DNA of 64,000 bases from Lachnospiraceae bacterium (GCA_902363675.1 CABJAV010000005.1:78117-142116), one strand, 5' to 3'; counted from the first letter of the stretch, positions 7,544-18,978 are shown. Program-made: numbers and translations. The notes: generated by a model from the letters alone, not told the origin.

Positions 7544-9034
7544 TTAAACACCCAGGAATTTTTTTACAACCTGTGGCATTTCCTCCACTTCACATACGGT
7601 GTCATGTAATACCTTTGCATTGCGAATTTCTTCAATTGCCTGTGGTACCGCAACATTACCAATCTTTGACAATTCGTCTACCAGTTCGAAGTCTGTCATG
7701 GAATCGTACTTCTCATCGATAGCATCCATAACGCTTCTTGTGAACTTGAACGGACTTGCAGTACTTGCAATCACCGTCTTAGTCTCTGTATCCCCTGTCG
7801 CAGCCTTATACTTGTCATATACACCTGCAGCAACTGCTGTGTGGGTGTCGATAATATACCCGGTGTCTTCATATAATTTCTTGATTGTAGAAGCAGTCTC
7901 ATCTTCGCTTGTATAATTTCCATAGAAATCAGCCAGCTGTGCCTTCATTTCATCTGTAATCGCATATTTGCCTTCAGAAGAAAGGCTTGCCATCAATTTT
8001 GCGTTCGCTTCTGCATCATTTCCGGCAATACGATAGATCAAACGCTCAAGGTTTGAGGAAATCAGAATATCCATAGACGGAGAACTTGTAAGAATAAACT
8101 CACGGTTTCTGTCATATGTACCAGTTGAGAAGAAGTCAAATAATACTTTGTTCTCGTTGGATGCGCAAATCAGCTTTCCAATTGGAAGTCCCATATTCTT
8201 TGCATAGAAAGCTGCAAGAATGTTTCCAAAGTTACCTGTCGGAACAACCACATTGATCTTCTCATCTTTTGCGATCACACCATTCTTGTAAAGTCTTGCG
8301 TATGCATATACATAATAAACGACCTGTGGAACAAGACGTCCGATATTGATAGAGTTTGCAGAAGAGAACTGATATCCGGCTGCATCCATTTCTGCTGCCA
8401 ATGCAGAATCGTTGAACATCTTCTTGACGCCAGTCTGTGCCTGGTCAAAGTTGCCATGGATACCTACAACAAATGTATTGGCTCCTTTTTGTGTTACCAT
8501 CTGCTTTTCCTGAATCGGACTTACACCGTTCTTTGGATAAAATACGATGATCTTTGTTCCCTCAACATCTGCGAAACCTGCCAAAGCAGCTTTACCGGTA
8601 TCTCCGGATGTTGCAGTAAGAATTACGATATCATTCTTTACGTGATTCTTTCTTGCGGATGTAATCAGAAGATGTGGCAGAATGGATAACGCCATATCTT
8701 TGAATGCAATTGTTGGTCCGTGGAATAACTCCAGATAATATGCACCGTCTGCATCTACAAGTGGTGCAATCTCTTTTGTATCAAATTTGCTGTCATATGC
8801 TTTGTTGATGCAATTCTTTAACTCTTCTTCTGTGAAGTCCGTAAAGAACTGTTTCATTACCGCATAAGCAGTCTCCTGATATGTCATATTTGCCAGTTCA
8901 TCAATGCTGACATCTAAAGCCGGAATTGTCTCCGGTACGAATAAACCACCATCATCTGCAAGTCCTTTTAAAATTGCCTGTGATGCTGTAAATTTTACCT
9001 GTCCATTTCTGGTACTAGAATACATTAAATCCAT
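7544..9034 (-). CDS. thrC: Threonine synthase
   Basis: A 496-residue PLP enzyme converting O-phosphohomoserine to threonine, the last step of the pathway that uses the asd product (asd is at 53773). The PLP lysine is K112 in GPTIAFKDMALS; the glycine-rich phosphate loop is TSGDTGKAALAG; an ILSSN-like region and C-terminal FKFTRSVMDA block match the long (about 460-500 residue) ThrC class. The start MDLMYSSTRNG has GAGGA upstream. Only 36 bp separate its stop from the binding-protein gene and no terminator lies between, so thrC and the transporter are probably one operon, suggesting a link to hydroxy or polar amino acid supply. Confidence 0.95.
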   Translation of the reverse strand: MDLMYSSTRNGQVKFTASQAILKGLADDGGLFVPETIPALDVSIDELANMTYQETAYAVMKQFFTDFTEEELKNCINKAYDSKFDTKEIAPLVDADGAYYLELFHGPTIAFKDMALSILPHLLITSARKNHVKNDIVILTATSGDTGKAALAGFADVEGTKIIVFYPKNGVSPIQEKQMVTQKGANTFVVGIHGNFDQAQTGVKKMFNDSALAAEMDAAGYQFSSANSINIGRLVPQVVYYVYAYARLYKNGVIAKDEKINVVVPTGNFGNILAAFYAKNMGLPIGKLICASNENKVLFDFFSTGTYDRNREFILTSSPSMDILISSNLERLIYRIAGNDAEANAKLMASLSSEGKYAITDEMKAQLADFYGNYTSEDETASTIKKLYEDTGYIIDTHTAVAAGVYDKYKAATGDTETKTVIASTASPFKFTRSVMDAIDEKYDSMTDFELVDELSKIGNVAVPQAIEEIRNAKVLHDTVCEVEEMPQVVKKFLGV

Positions 9035-9169
9035 TTTTAGTCCTCATTTTCACAAATTTGTCCTGTAAGCTTCTCGTACATTATAGGAAAAAAAGCAGGT
9101 GGTGTCAATGAAATTCCTATGTTATACTTATGTAAAAAGTGTATGTTTTTTCATTCAAAGGAGTTTTTT

Positions 9170-9982
9170 ATGTTACCTGGTGTTTATCTTGCAACGAAAA
9201 AGGACGGAACCGTTTACTATCGCAGCAGCATTACTTATCGCAGCAAGCACATCAGCCTCGGAAGCTTTCCGACCGAAGAAGATGCCCATTGTGCCTATCG
9301 TTGTGCTTCAAAAATTAGCAGCGAACCTCTTTCTCTGGAAGAATCACTGGCCTTTACCAACTATCTTTCTTTTGAGAAAATTATTTCCCTGGTAAATTTC
9401 CGTGACAACGGCATGTATATTCCGACACCAATTTATCTACATAAAAATTACTTCAGCTACTATCTCGATCTGCACCACGAATTAAAATTTGATATTGATG
9501 ATTTGTTTTATTACAGCAGTCATAAAATCTTAAAACGTCAGGGACATTTGTATGTAAACGACTACGGTATGCAGATCACGATTTTGAACCGGTATGGAAT
9601 CAAAAATTATGGTGTGCGTGACCGGGATTATCGTTTTGTCAATGGAGATGACCACGATCTGCGCTACTCCAATATCGAAATTATCAACCGTTATCATGGG
9701 GTCTTTGTCTTTACAAAAAACGAGAAAACACGCTACCGCGTACGCCTGCATATCAACGGCAATTATACAATTGGTACTTATCGAAGTGAAACGCAGGCTG
9801 CCGTCGCCTATAACAAAGCAGTGGATTTAGCGCGGCAGCACGGCATCTGTAAGAACTTCCCGGAAAATTATATCGAAGATCTGTCTGCACGTGATTATGC
9901 CGACATCTATACCAAGGCAAAAATATCCACCAATTTTCTTGAATATCTCAAAAATCTGTCCACCGAAAACAACATCGTATAG
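9170..9982 (+). CDS. Double AP2-domain protein with HNH-like core, probable DNA-binding protein
   Basis: A 270-residue protein starting at the ATG at 9170 (AAGGAG six bases upstream; an earlier in-frame ATG lacks one). Two AP2/ERF-like units flank a central region: residues about 2-46 (GVYLATKKDGTVYYRSSI, then SLGSFPTEEDAHCAY) and about 195-245 (GVFVFTKNEKTRYRVRLHIN, then IGTYRSETQAAVAYNKAV). Between them RDYRFVNGDDHDLRYSNIEI resembles the 'DHINGnxLDNRxxNLR' core of AP2-HNH homing endonucleases, but the first catalytic His is replaced by Phe. It therefore looks like a nuclease-derived DNA-binding protein, not an active nuclease. It is monocistronic between thrC and leuD with a terminator behind it. 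Target unknown. Confidence 0.65.
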   Translation: MLPGVYLATKKDGTVYYRSSITYRSKHISLGSFPTEEDAHCAYRCASKISSEPLSLEESLAFTNYLSFEKIISLVNFRDNGMYIPTPIYLHKNYFSYYLDLHHELKFDIDDLFYYSSHKILKRQGHLYVNDYGMQITILNRYGIKNYGVRDRDYRFVNGDDHDLRYSNIEIINRYHGVFVFTKNEKTRYRVRLHINGNYTIGTYRSETQAAVAYNKAVDLARQHGICKNFPENYIEDLSARDYADIYTKAKISTNFLEYLKNLSTENNIV

Positions 9983-9993
9983 GAAATTTTTAT

Positions 9994-10026
9994 AAAAATG
10001 AGGCTGCATCCGCAGCCTCATTTTGT
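9994..10026. terminator. Bidirectional terminator between the AP2 gene and leuD
   Basis: ATGAGGCTGC pairs perfectly with GCAGCCTCAT around a 4-nt loop, with A-rich sequence on the left and TTTTG on the right, between two convergent genes. Confidence 0.9.
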
Positions 10027-10038
10027 ATCACACTCTGT

Positions 10039-10527
10039 TTATTTCTGATTAATGTAATTTACCAGACCTTCACAGTCGATAATCTTCTGCATGAATGGCG
10101 GGAATGCCTGTCCCTGGAACTTCTCTCCTGTTGTCACATCTGTAATCACACCGGAATCAAAATCCACTTCCACCTCATCTCCAACGGAGATTGCCTTGGC
10201 AGCTTCCGGACATTCAATAATCGGGAGTCCGATATTGATCGCATTACGATAGAAAATGCGGGCAAATGTCTCAGCGATTACGCAGCTGATGCCGGATGCC
10301 TTGATTGAAATTGGTGCATGCTCACGGGAAGAGCCACATCCAAAATTCTTATTAGCGACCATGATGTCGCCTTCTTTTACATTATTTACGAAGTCTTTAT
10401 CGATGTCTTCCATGCAATGTGTTGCCAATTCTTTCGGATCGGAAGAATTCAGATATCTTGCCGGAATGATTACATCGGTATCTACGTTGTCACCATATTT
10501 AAAAACTTTACCATGTGCAGCTTTCAT
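10039..10527 (-). CDS. leuD: 3-isopropylmalate dehydratase small subunit
   Basis: A 162-residue swivel subunit of isopropylmalate isomerase, which with LeuC converts 2- to 3-isopropylmalate in leucine synthesis. Motifs: [14 protein letters not shown] near the N-terminus, [11 protein letters not shown] and [11 protein letters not shown]. The length matches the short archaeal/clostridial LeuD class (about 160 residues), not the 200-residue enterobacterial form. It follows leuC by 28 bp with GGAGAG upstream of the start, so the two are cotranscribed. leuA and leuB are not in the window. Confidence 0.96.
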   Translation of the reverse strand: MKAAHGKVFKYGDNVDTDVIIPARYLNSSDPKELATHCMEDIDKDFVNNVKEGDIMVANKNFGCGSSREHAPISIKASGISCVIAETFARIFYRNAINIGLPIIECPEAAKAISVGDEVEVDFDSGVITDVTTGEKFQGQAFPPFMQKIIDCEGLVNYINQK

Positions 10528-10555
10528 TTTTTCTCTCCATTTCTATGGACAATTC

Positions 10556-11821
10556 TTAGTCCATTACTTCGTCAGGTCCTGAAATCTTGCCGGTGATTGC
10601 ACTTGCAGCAGCAACTGCAGGGCTTGCAAGATATACTTCAGACTCTACATGACCCATACGTCCTACAAAGTTACGATTTGTTGTAGAAATACAACGCTCG
10701 CCCTCTGCAAGAACTCCCATATATCCACCAAGACATGGACCGCAGGTTGGTGTGCTGACAATTGCTCCTGCCTCAATAAATGTACGGATCAGACCTTCTG
10801 TCATCGCGTCCAGATAAATCTGCTGTGTTGCAGGAATTACGATCACACGGATTCCCTTTGCGACTTTCTTTCCCTCGAGAATCTTTGCCGCAATGCGTAA
10901 GTCATCCATACGTCCGTTTGTACAGGAACCGATTACTACCTGGTCGATCTTTACATCGCCAACTTCATCAATCGTTCTTGTGTTTTCCGGAAGGTGAGGA
11001 AAAGCTACGGTTGGCTTTAAAGTACTTAAGTCAATCGTATATTCCTCATCATACTCTGCATCCTCGTCTGCTTCATACTCAACGAATGGACGCTTAGAAT
11101 GTTCTTTCATATATGCACGTGTCAGATCATCTACCGGGAAAATACCATTCTTTCCGCCTGCCTCAATTGCCATATTTGCAATTGTAAAACGATCATCCAT
11201 TGTCAGATACTGGATACCATCTCCAACAAACTCCATAGACTTGTATAAAGCGCCATCTACACCGATCATACCAATGATATGAAGGATAACATCTTTGCCG
11301 CTGATCCACTTTGCAGGCTTACCTGTAATGTTGAAACGAATTGCGGATGGTACTTTAAACCATGCCTTTCCGGTAGCCATACCAGCTGCCATATCAGTAC
11401 TTCCGACACCGGTAGAAAATGCACCAAGTGCGCCATATGTACATGTGTGTGAATCCGCACCGATAATCACATCTCCGGCTACTGTAAGACCTTTCTCCGG
11501 AAGCAATGCGTGCTCGATTCCCATCTCTCCAACATCAAAATAATTTGTAATTTCATTCTTACATGCAAACTCGCGGACACATTTACAGTGCTGTGCAGAT
11601 TTAATATCTTTGTTTGGTGCAAAATGATCCATGACAAGTGCGATTTTGTCCTTATGGAATACACCATCCACTTTCATTTTTTCAATTTCATGAATTGCCA
11701 CTGGAGATGTAATATCATTGCCCAGAACCAGGTCAAGATCTGCCTCTATCAGTTGACCGGCACTCACGCTGTCTAATCCTGCATGCGCAGCCAGAATTTT
11801 CTGAGTCATTGTCATACCCAT
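10556..11821 (-). CDS. leuC: 3-isopropylmalate dehydratase large subunit
   Basis: A 421-residue aconitase-superfamily subunit carrying the [4Fe-4S] cluster; the cluster cysteines are in VIGSCTNGR and [10 protein letters not shown], and the substrate loop is [15 protein letters not shown]. The size matches the LeuC/HacA subtype found with short LeuD proteins. The start is the ATG at 11821 ([15 protein letters not shown]), directly after AAAGGAGG; longer in-frame extensions have no ribosome binding site. It is transcribed divergently from the LysR-type gene at 11997, which is the likely regulator. Confidence 0.96.
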   Translation of the reverse strand: MGMTMTQKILAAHAGLDSVSAGQLIEADLDLVLGNDITSPVAIHEIEKMKVDGVFHKDKIALVMDHFAPNKDIKSAQHCKCVREFACKNEITNYFDVGEMGIEHALLPEKGLTVAGDVIIGADSHTCTYGALGAFSTGVGSTDMAAGMATGKAWFKVPSAIRFNITGKPAKWISGKDVILHIIGMIGVDGALYKSMEFVGDGIQYLTMDDRFTIANMAIEAGGKNGIFPVDDLTRAYMKEHSKRPFVEYEADEDAEYDEEYTIDLSTLKPTVAFPHLPENTRTIDEVGDVKIDQVVIGSCTNGRMDDLRIAAKILEGKKVAKGIRVIVIPATQQIYLDAMTEGLIRTFIEAGAIVSTPTCGPCLGGYMGVLAEGERCISTTNRNFVGRMGHVESEVYLASPAVAAASAITGKISGPDEVMD

Positions 11822-11890
11822 GATTGTTTCCTCCTTTATACTTTCACTCACTAGCATGTGCTATATTTCCATTGATAGTATTCTAGCATG

Positions 11891-11931
11891 GTTTATTTCA
11901 TAATTAAAATACATAATAAACATATTTACCA
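11891..11931. promoter_or_regulatory. Candidate LysR operator between leuC and its divergent regulator
   Basis: In the 175-bp AT-rich gap, GTTTATT (11891-11897) and AATAAAC (11925-11931) form a perfect inverted repeat with a 27-bp spacer. Placement between the divergent genes is what a LysR-type site would show; the spacing is wider than the usual T-N11-A box. Confidence 0.4.
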
Positions 11932-11996
11932 TAACTTGATTTTATGATATACTACCTATGTATTATAACACAACCACCATAAGAATGGAGGTCATT

Positions 11997-12905
11997 ATGA
12001 ATCAAAATCTATCATCTTACTGGATTTTTTATACAGTAGCCAATGCTGGCAATATATCAAAAGCCGCAAAGGAACTCTATATCAGCCAGCCGGCAATCAG
12101 TAAATCCATACAAAAATTGGAAGAAAATCTCAATTGCAAGCTTTTTTCCAGAAGTTCCCGCGGGGTGCTCCTGACAGACGAGGGCCAGCTTCTGTATGGT
12201 CACGTAAAAGAAGCTTTTGAAACATTGAATCTTGGGGAGGACAAGTTGCGACGTTCGATCGAATTAGGTGTCGGTCATCTGCAGATTGGAGTGAGCTCCA
12301 CGCTCTGCAAACATATGCTCCTTCCTTATCTGAAAGAATTTATCCGCCGCAATCCCCATATCAGCATTTCCATCAGCTGCCAGTCAACCAACGAAACACT
12401 TCGTCTGCTTGATGAAAATAAAATTGATATCGGACTCATTGGCAAACCGGAAAATCTCAAAAACATTGACTTCTACTATCTGGACAATATTGAGGACATC
12501 TTTGTTGCGAACCGCGATTACCTGAACAATCTAAAAAAAAGAGGCATCGCGGAAAATGAAATTCTCAGTAATTCTACGCTCATGCTTCTCGACAAAAACA
12601 ATATGACTCGCCAGTATATCGACGATTATCTGCAGGAAAATCATATCTCCGTCGCTGATTCTATTGACATTTCCGATATGGATCTTCTGATTGATTTTGC
12701 TAAAATCGGTGTCGGCGTAGCCTGCGTCATCCGAAGTTTTGTGTCCGGCGAGCTTGCAGACGGAAGTCTTGTAGAAGTCCCGCTCGGTATCCCGATCCAC
12801 GAACGTGAAGTAGGATTTTCCTATAAAGAAAATTTAAAACCATCGAAATCCCTACAGAGTTTTATCGATTTCTATAAAAATTTTAATCCAAAGGAGCAAT
12901 CATGA
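11997..12905 (+). CDS. LysR-family transcriptional regulator, probable leuCD regulator
   Basis: A 302-residue regulator with an N-terminal winged helix-turn-helix (FYTVANAGNISKAAKELYIS, then QPAISKSIQKLEENLNCKLF, about residues 10-50) and a LysR substrate-binding domain (about 90-295). The start at 11997 is five bases after GGAGG; the upstream in-frame ATG has no such site. It is divergent from leuCD, the classic layout for a local LysR regulator, and its stop overlaps the next start in an ATGA. The effector is probably a leucine-pathway intermediate, by context only. Confidence 0.85.
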   Translation: MNQNLSSYWIFYTVANAGNISKAAKELYISQPAISKSIQKLEENLNCKLFSRSSRGVLLTDEGQLLYGHVKEAFETLNLGEDKLRRSIELGVGHLQIGVSSTLCKHMLLPYLKEFIRRNPHISISISCQSTNETLRLLDENKIDIGLIGKPENLKNIDFYYLDNIEDIFVANRDYLNNLKKRGIAENEILSNSTLMLLDKNNMTRQYIDDYLQENHISVADSIDISDMDLLIDFAKIGVGVACVIRSFVSGELADGSLVEVPLGIPIHEREVGFSYKENLKPSKSLQSFIDFYKNFNPKEQS

Positions 12906-13672
12906 AAGAACAATTACACACTATCCCTATCTCTGACGCCATGGCCAATGCCGGAGAATGTCCCTTCTGTTATATCGAACGCAAGACCGAAGAACATATG
13001 ATGGACTTTGTTCTCGGCCACGGCGCATCCTATATGGAAGCTGATATCCGTGACATGACCGATCGCGAAGGTTTCTGCCGTGCCCATTTCAAAAAAATGT
13101 TTGATTATGGAAATTCTCTTGGAAATGCATGGATACTAAAGACATTGTACAAACGTCATCTCGAAGAAATGGATCGCGAGTTCAAGCACTTCAAACCGGA
13201 AAACACCGGAAAAAAAAGCGGATTTTTCAGCAAAACCAAATCCGATTCCAGCAGCAATTCGATTGTGAACTGGATCAACCGCAGAGAATCTACCTGTTTT
13301 ATCTGTACCAGCGTACAAAACACGTTTCAGGCATATATGAAAACTTTTTTTGACATGTACAAAAAACATCCGGAATTCCGTGAGCAGGTTGCCGCAACCA
13401 AAGGTTTCTGCCTCGATCATTTCAAAGTGCTATGCGAAGGGGCAGATGAAATGCTTTCCGACAAGGAGCGAAAAGATTTCTATGACACTATGCTTCCTCT
13501 CATGCGCGAAAATGTTGAGCGCGTCTATGAAGATGTTGCATGGTTTGTAGAAAAATACGATTATAAGAACCGTGATGCAGACTGGAAAAACTCCAAGGAC
13601 GCCATCCAGCGGGGCATGCAGAAACTCCGCGGAAGCGATCCTTCTCTTCCACCACATATTCTGAAAAAATAG
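12902..13672 (+). CDS. DUF6062-like cysteine-rich protein
   Basis: A 256-residue soluble protein with an internal duplication. Each half has a CxxC pair followed by an FC-x-x-HF motif: CPFCYIERK and GFCRAHFKKM in the first half, CFICTSVQ and GFCLDHFKVL in the second. The four sets look like two metal-binding or redox centres; the fold otherwise appears helical. A basic linker (about residues 95-125, rich in K and S) separates the halves. I associate this layout with DUF6062, of unknown function. It is translationally coupled to the LysR gene, so it may be coregulated with leucine synthesis. It converges on the next gene with only three bases between stops. Confidence 0.65.
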   Translation: MKEQLHTIPISDAMANAGECPFCYIERKTEEHMMDFVLGHGASYMEADIRDMTDREGFCRAHFKKMFDYGNSLGNAWILKTLYKRHLEEMDREFKHFKPENTGKKSGFFSKTKSDSSSNSIVNWINRRESTCFICTSVQNTFQAYMKTFFDMYKKHPEFREQVAATKGFCLDHFKVLCEGADEMLSDKERKDFYDTMLPLMRENVERVYEDVAWFVEKYDYKNRDADWKNSKDAIQRGMQKLRGSDPSLPPHILKK

Positions 13673-13675
13673 CGG

Positions 13676-14431
13676 TCATTTACTTCCTGTGAATTTTTCA
13701 TACCCCAAATCCATCAGGAAAATGCAAAGCAGAATCAAGCCGGCATAGCCCAGCAGGTATCCCGGATTTCCCATCCATTGTGCAAGCCACTCAAGGGGAG
13801 ATCCGCCAGACGGCCGGTTTACAAACATATAATTCACCTGATATTTCTTATCAAACACATAAATCGGCGGAACAACGACTGCAAGAAATACAATTACCTG
13901 CCACATTTTTTTCATCTGTGGAACAATTTCATGTGATGTAAGCAGGCATGTCACATACAAAATAATCCCTAAATGGAACAATATCGCTTCCAGGGAAATA
14001 AAATGAATCAATGGATATGCATTCCAGTTTGGAAAAAGCAATGCCAGTATTGCCCCAGGCAGACACAATGCATACAGCATCTGTCCTAACCATTTCCACT
14101 TCGTGAAGCAATGAATCCCACATAAAATTCCTGTCATACTGCACAAATGAAACGGAAGTTCATATAAGAAATTCTCCCCGATGACCGCAATATAAATTGC
14201 CCGAAGAATCATCCAGCCAACCAGCGACATAGCAATTGTTTTTTCGAATTTTTGCTTTTTTTGCGCCTTTGCCTTCCAATACCAGTGTAAAGAAACTACT
14301 GTAACAGCAAGACATAACAAAAGACACAGAATATGCCATATTCCAAACAATTTAAATCCAATGCCATCCGGAATTTTGGTTTCATATGTAAAAAAATATT
14401 TCAAAGATGACAATTTCATGACTTCATTCAC
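13676..14431 (-). CDS. YwaF-like (TIGR02206-type) multi-pass membrane protein
   Basis: A 251-residue membrane protein with about seven hydrophobic helices beginning at residue 28 (FGIWHILCLLLCLAVTVV). Segments with the family's features are LPFHLCSMTGILCGI and LYALCLPGAILALLFP, as in the YwaF family of unknown function. The start at 14431 has GGAG five bases upstream. The gene lies between leuS, whose terminator precedes it, and the convergent DUF6062-like gene. No substrate is suggested by context. Confidence 0.7.
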   Translation of the reverse strand: MNEVMKLSSLKYFFTYETKIPDGIGFKLFGIWHILCLLLCLAVTVVSLHWYWKAKAQKKQKFEKTIAMSLVGWMILRAIYIAVIGENFLYELPFHLCSMTGILCGIHCFTKWKWLGQMLYALCLPGAILALLFPNWNAYPLIHFISLEAILFHLGIILYVTCLLTSHEIVPQMKKMWQVIVFLAVVVPPIYVFDKKYQVNYMFVNRPSGGSPLEWLAQWMGNPGYLLGYAGLILLCIFLMDLGYEKFTGSK

Positions 14432-14485
14432 ACTCCAGACCTTTTGATGATATATAGTTTATCCTTTTATTGAATTTCTAAAACA

Positions 14486-14515
14486 AGAACCCCGGAATAA
14501 ATTCCAGGGTTCTAA
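14486..14515 (-). terminator. leuS terminator
   Basis: On the minus strand GAACCCTGGAAT pairs with ATTCCGGGGTTC and is followed by TTGTTTT, just after the leuS stop. Confidence 0.85.
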
Positions 14516-14528
14516 TCATATAACTATG

Positions 14529-16946
14529 CTATTTCATTACAATATTTACAAGTCTTCCCGGAACATAAATCTCTTTAACAATATTTCCAGTCAGCTTGTC
14601 AGCGATTACTTCTTTTGCTTTCGCAATAACTTCATCCTTCGGATCATCCTTCTGAATTCCAAGTGTTCCTTTTACTTTTCCGTTAATCTGTACTGCAATT
14701 TCTACAGAAGACTCAACGGTCTTTGCTTCATCATATTCCGGCCATGTCTGCTGGTATACTCTGCCTTCGCAGCTAATTGCCTGCCACATTTCTTCTGTGA
14801 TATGAGGTGCAACCGGATTGAGCAGGATAATCAGAGTCTTAAGCTCACCCTTTGTGATAGATCCCTTCTTGTAGAAATCATTGAGGATTGCCATCATTGC
14901 AGCAATTGCGGTATTGTACTTCAGATTTTCGAAGTCATTAGAGACTTTCTTGATTGTCTGATGCATCTTTGTCTCAAGATCCTTTGAGTATCCTTCTTCT
15001 TCTGTCATAAGATCCTGTAATTTCCAAACACGATCGAGGAATCTGCGGCATCCCTTTACTCCATCCTCGGACCAGGAAGCAGCCAGATCGAATGCGCCAA
15101 TGAACATCTCGTACGTACGAAGCGTATCTGCACCGTACTCATTTACGATGTCATCCGGATTGACAACGTTTCCTCTGGACTTTGACATCTTCTCACCGTT
15201 TTCACCAAGAATCATACCGTGTGATGTTCTCTTCTGGTATGGTTCCGGAGTCGGAACAACGCCCTGATCATATAAGAATTTATGCCAGAAACGAGAATAC
15301 AGTAAATGAAGGGTTGTATGCTCCATTCCACCATTGTACCAGTCTACTGGAAGCCAGTATTTTAATGCTTCCGGACTTGCAAGTGCCTTATCATTATGCG
15401 GATCTGTATATCTTAAGAAATACCAGGAAGATCCGGCCCACTGAGGCATAGTATCTGTCTCACGCTTTGCAGGTCCACCACAGCAAGGACAAGTTGTATT
15501 TACCCAGTCGGTCATCGCTGCAAGCGGTGACTCACCGTTGTCTGTAGGCATATAACTTTCTACTTCCGGCAATAATAATGGAAGTTCACTCTCATCAATC
15601 GGAACATATCCGCACTTGTCACAATGTACAATCGGTATTGGCTCTCCCCAGTAACGCTGACGTGAGAATACCCAGTCTCTTAATTTGTAATTTGTCTTTG
15701 CCTGACCGATGCCTTTCTCTTCCAGGAAGGAAATCATCTTCTCTTTGGCATCCTTTACTTCCAGTCCGTTTAAGAAATCAGAGTTAATGAGTACGCCTGT
15801 TGCAACGTCCGTAAATGCTACTTCATTGACATCCACTTCCTCTCCGTTCTTTGCAACGACCTGAATAATTGGAAGGTTAAATTTCTTTGCGAATTCCCAG
15901 TCTCTTTCATCATGTGCAGGAACAGCCATGATTGCACCTGTTCCGTAGCTCATAAGTACATAATCAGATACCCAGATTGGAACTTCTTTCCCGTTTACCG
16001 GATTGATTGCAGTCAGTCCATCGATTGCAACACCCGTCTTATCCTTTGCAAGCTCTGCACGCTCAAAATCAGACTTTCTGGAAGCCTGCTCACGATACGC
16101 AAGAATCTCATCCCAGTTCTTAATCTGATCTTTGTATTTGTCCAGATATGGATGTTCCGGAGATACAACCATGTAAGTTACACCGAACAATGTATCACAT
16201 CTTGTTGTATAAATGCGAAGCTTATCTTCCGTATCTTTGATCTGGAAATCAACTTCCGCACCGGTAGAACGTCCAATCCAATTCTTCTGTGAAACCTTAA
16301 CACGCTCGATATAATCAACGTCATTCAGACCTTCAATCAGCTTGTCTGCATACTCTGTGATTTTAAGCATCCACTCACTTTTTACCTTGCGGACAACCGG
16401 AGCTCCACAACGCTCACATACACCATTGACAACTTCCTCATTTGCAAGACCAACCTTGCAGGAAGTACACCAGTTAATTGGCATCTCTTTCTTATAAGCA
16501 AGACCAGCTTTGAACAGTTTCAGGAAAATCCACTGTGTCCATTTATAATAATTTGGATCGGTTGTATTGATCTCACGATCCCAGTCAAAAGAATAGCCAA
16601 GAGAATGTAACTGTTCCTTGAAATGTTTTACATTGTTCTCTGTTACGATCTTCGGATGAATCTTATTCTTAATAGCATAGTTCTCTGTAGGCAAACCAAA
16701 TGCATCCCATCCCATTGGATAAAGTACATTGTATCCCTGCATTCTTCTCTTACGGGCAACGATATCCAATGCCGTATATGGTCTTGGATGTCCTACATGA
16801 AGTCCCTGTCCAGATGGATATGGGAACTCAACCAATGCATAATACTTTGGTTTTGAATAATCATTTGTTGCAGCAAAAGCCTTCTCATCATCCCAGACTT
16901 TCTGCCACTTTTTTTCCACGACTTTGTGGTTGTACACTTCTGACAT
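14529..16946 (-). CDS. leuS: Leucyl-tRNA synthetase
   Basis: An 805-residue class I synthetase. The HIGH motif appears as [20 protein letters not shown] (about residue 40), the KMSKS loop as [12 protein letters not shown] (about residue 570), and the CP1 editing domain carries the T-rich segment [13 protein letters not shown] and the [19 protein letters not shown] block that supports hydrolysis of mischarged tRNA. A zinc-ribbon-like CTSC...CERCG and a CDKCGYVP...CPCCGG segment are present. The start is the ATG at 16946 following AAAGGAGG; the ORF opens seven codons earlier without a site. Expression is controlled by the T-box just upstream. Confidence 0.97.
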   Translation of the reverse strand: MSEVYNHKVVEKKWQKVWDDEKAFAATNDYSKPKYYALVEFPYPSGQGLHVGHPRPYTALDIVARKRRMQGYNVLYPMGWDAFGLPTENYAIKNKIHPKIVTENNVKHFKEQLHSLGYSFDWDREINTTDPNYYKWTQWIFLKLFKAGLAYKKEMPINWCTSCKVGLANEEVVNGVCERCGAPVVRKVKSEWMLKITEYADKLIEGLNDVDYIERVKVSQKNWIGRSTGAEVDFQIKDTEDKLRIYTTRCDTLFGVTYMVVSPEHPYLDKYKDQIKNWDEILAYREQASRKSDFERAELAKDKTGVAIDGLTAINPVNGKEVPIWVSDYVLMSYGTGAIMAVPAHDERDWEFAKKFNLPIIQVVAKNGEEVDVNEVAFTDVATGVLINSDFLNGLEVKDAKEKMISFLEEKGIGQAKTNYKLRDWVFSRQRYWGEPIPIVHCDKCGYVPIDESELPLLLPEVESYMPTDNGESPLAAMTDWVNTTCPCCGGPAKRETDTMPQWAGSSWYFLRYTDPHNDKALASPEALKYWLPVDWYNGGMEHTTLHLLYSRFWHKFLYDQGVVPTPEPYQKRTSHGMILGENGEKMSKSRGNVVNPDDIVNEYGADTLRTYEMFIGAFDLAASWSEDGVKGCRRFLDRVWKLQDLMTEEEGYSKDLETKMHQTIKKVSNDFENLKYNTAIAAMMAILNDFYKKGSITKGELKTLIILLNPVAPHITEEMWQAISCEGRVYQQTWPEYDEAKTVESSVEIAVQINGKVKGTLGIQKDDPKDEVIAKAKEVIADKLTGNIVKEIYVPGRLVNIVMK

Positions 16947-16961
16947 ATGTTCCTCCTTTAA

Positions 16962-17240
16962 AATCAAAAAATCTTCGTCTCTATAATTTAAGAGACGAAG
17001 ATTATACTCCGTGGTACCACTCTGTTTCGTGTCTGTTTATAAACAAACACGCACTCATAATCTTTTATCGAAGATTAACCGTCCAAACCTAAACAACTTC
17101 CGTCGAAGTCTTCTGCCTGGCTGCTCCAAGGCGAGTTCAAATTCAAAATCTACTGCCTCGCACCTGCCGACAGCTCTCTGAAAAATCCTTGAATCCTACT
17201 ATTCCTCTTCATTGCATTGTCTATTCAGATTTAACCAAAT
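16962..17240 (-). promoter_or_regulatory. T-box leader of leuS (CTC Leu specifier)
   Basis: The T-box AGAGTGGTACCACGGAG lies at 17006-17022 on the minus strand. It is followed by the terminator hairpin ATCTTCGTCTCT / AGAGACGAAGAT and six T (16966-17003), and an anti-terminator can form with the 5' half. Upstream, Stem I contains AGAGAG and, on its 3' side, GAA-CTC-GCC with CTC at 17133-17135, a leucine specifier. Uncharged tRNA-Leu(GAG) should induce leuS. Confidence 0.95.
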
Positions 17241-17249
17241 AACAGATTT

Positions 17250-17277
17250 ATTCTATCATAGTTCCGGTTTTTGTCAA
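17250..17277 (-). promoter_or_regulatory. Promoter of the leuS T-box transcript
   Basis: TTGACA (17272-17277) and TAGAAT (17250-17255), 16 bp apart on the minus strand, immediately upstream of the T-box Stem I. Confidence 0.8.
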
Positions 17278-17327
17278 CTGATTTTCATAACAAACCGTAA
17301 AACCCATTCCATGTATTGGAATAAAAG

Positions 17328-17358
17328 CAAAAAGGCTCCGGCAAAATGCCGAAGCCTA
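17328..17358 (-). terminator. ilvC terminator
   Basis: On the minus strand AGGCTTCGGCA pairs with TGCCGGAGCCT around TTT and is followed by TTTTGCTTTT, 13 bases past the ilvC stop. Confidence 0.9.
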
Positions 17359-17370
17359 ATTATGTACGGA

Positions 17371-18408
<1,038 letters not shown>

Positions 18409-18444
18409 CTAAATATATACTCTTATATAAAAATAATAAGTAGC

Positions 18445-18945
18445 TTAATCTAAAAACTTAACATCAGATGAACCTCTTGTTAAGCCTGTGATTCCGGTTC
18501 TCGCAAGTTCCAGAATCTCATATCCATCAAGCAGATCCAAAAATGCATCCAGCTTGTCCTGATGACCAACTAATTCAATCACCATAGAATCATGCGTAAC
18601 ATCCACAATCTTTCCGTGGAAAATTTCTGTCACATTCATGATTGGCTGACGCTGCGTATCTGTTGCACGAATCTTGACCAGAATCAATTCTCTTGTAACA
18701 GAGAACCCCGGTTCCAGCTTCTTGATGTCCAGTACATCTTCCAGTTTTTCAAGTTGCTTCTCAATCTGATCCAGAATCAATTCGTCACCACTGGCAACAA
18801 TAGTAATTCTTGTATATTTCGGATCTGCAGTAACTCCGGATGAAAAACTGTCAATATTATATCCTCTGCGACTGAACAAACCGGAAATACGGCTTGTAAC
18901 GCCAGGATTGTTTTCAACTAAAAGTGATAATGCCTGCTTTCTCAT
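18445..18945 (-). CDS. ilvN: Acetolactate synthase small (regulatory) subunit
   Basis: A 166-residue ACT-domain protein that confers branched-chain amino acid feedback on acetolactate synthase. The N-terminal ACT domain starts ALSLLVENNPGVTSRISGLF and includes RRGYNIDSFSSG; the C-terminal half has the second ALS_ss domain ending TRGSSDVKFLD. Length is standard for IlvH/IlvN. It has its own strong promoter and leads the ilvN-ilvC transcript. Confidence 0.95.
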   Translation of the reverse strand: MRKQALSLLVENNPGVTSRISGLFSRRGYNIDSFSSGVTADPKYTRITIVASGDELILDQIEKQLEKLEDVLDIKKLEPGFSVTRELILVKIRATDTQRQPIMNVTEIFHGKIVDVTHDSMVIELVGHQDKLDAFLDLLDGYEILELARTGITGLTRGSSDVKFLD

Positions 18946-18978
18946 TTGAAAACCTACTTCTTTCTTTTTGTTTATTTG

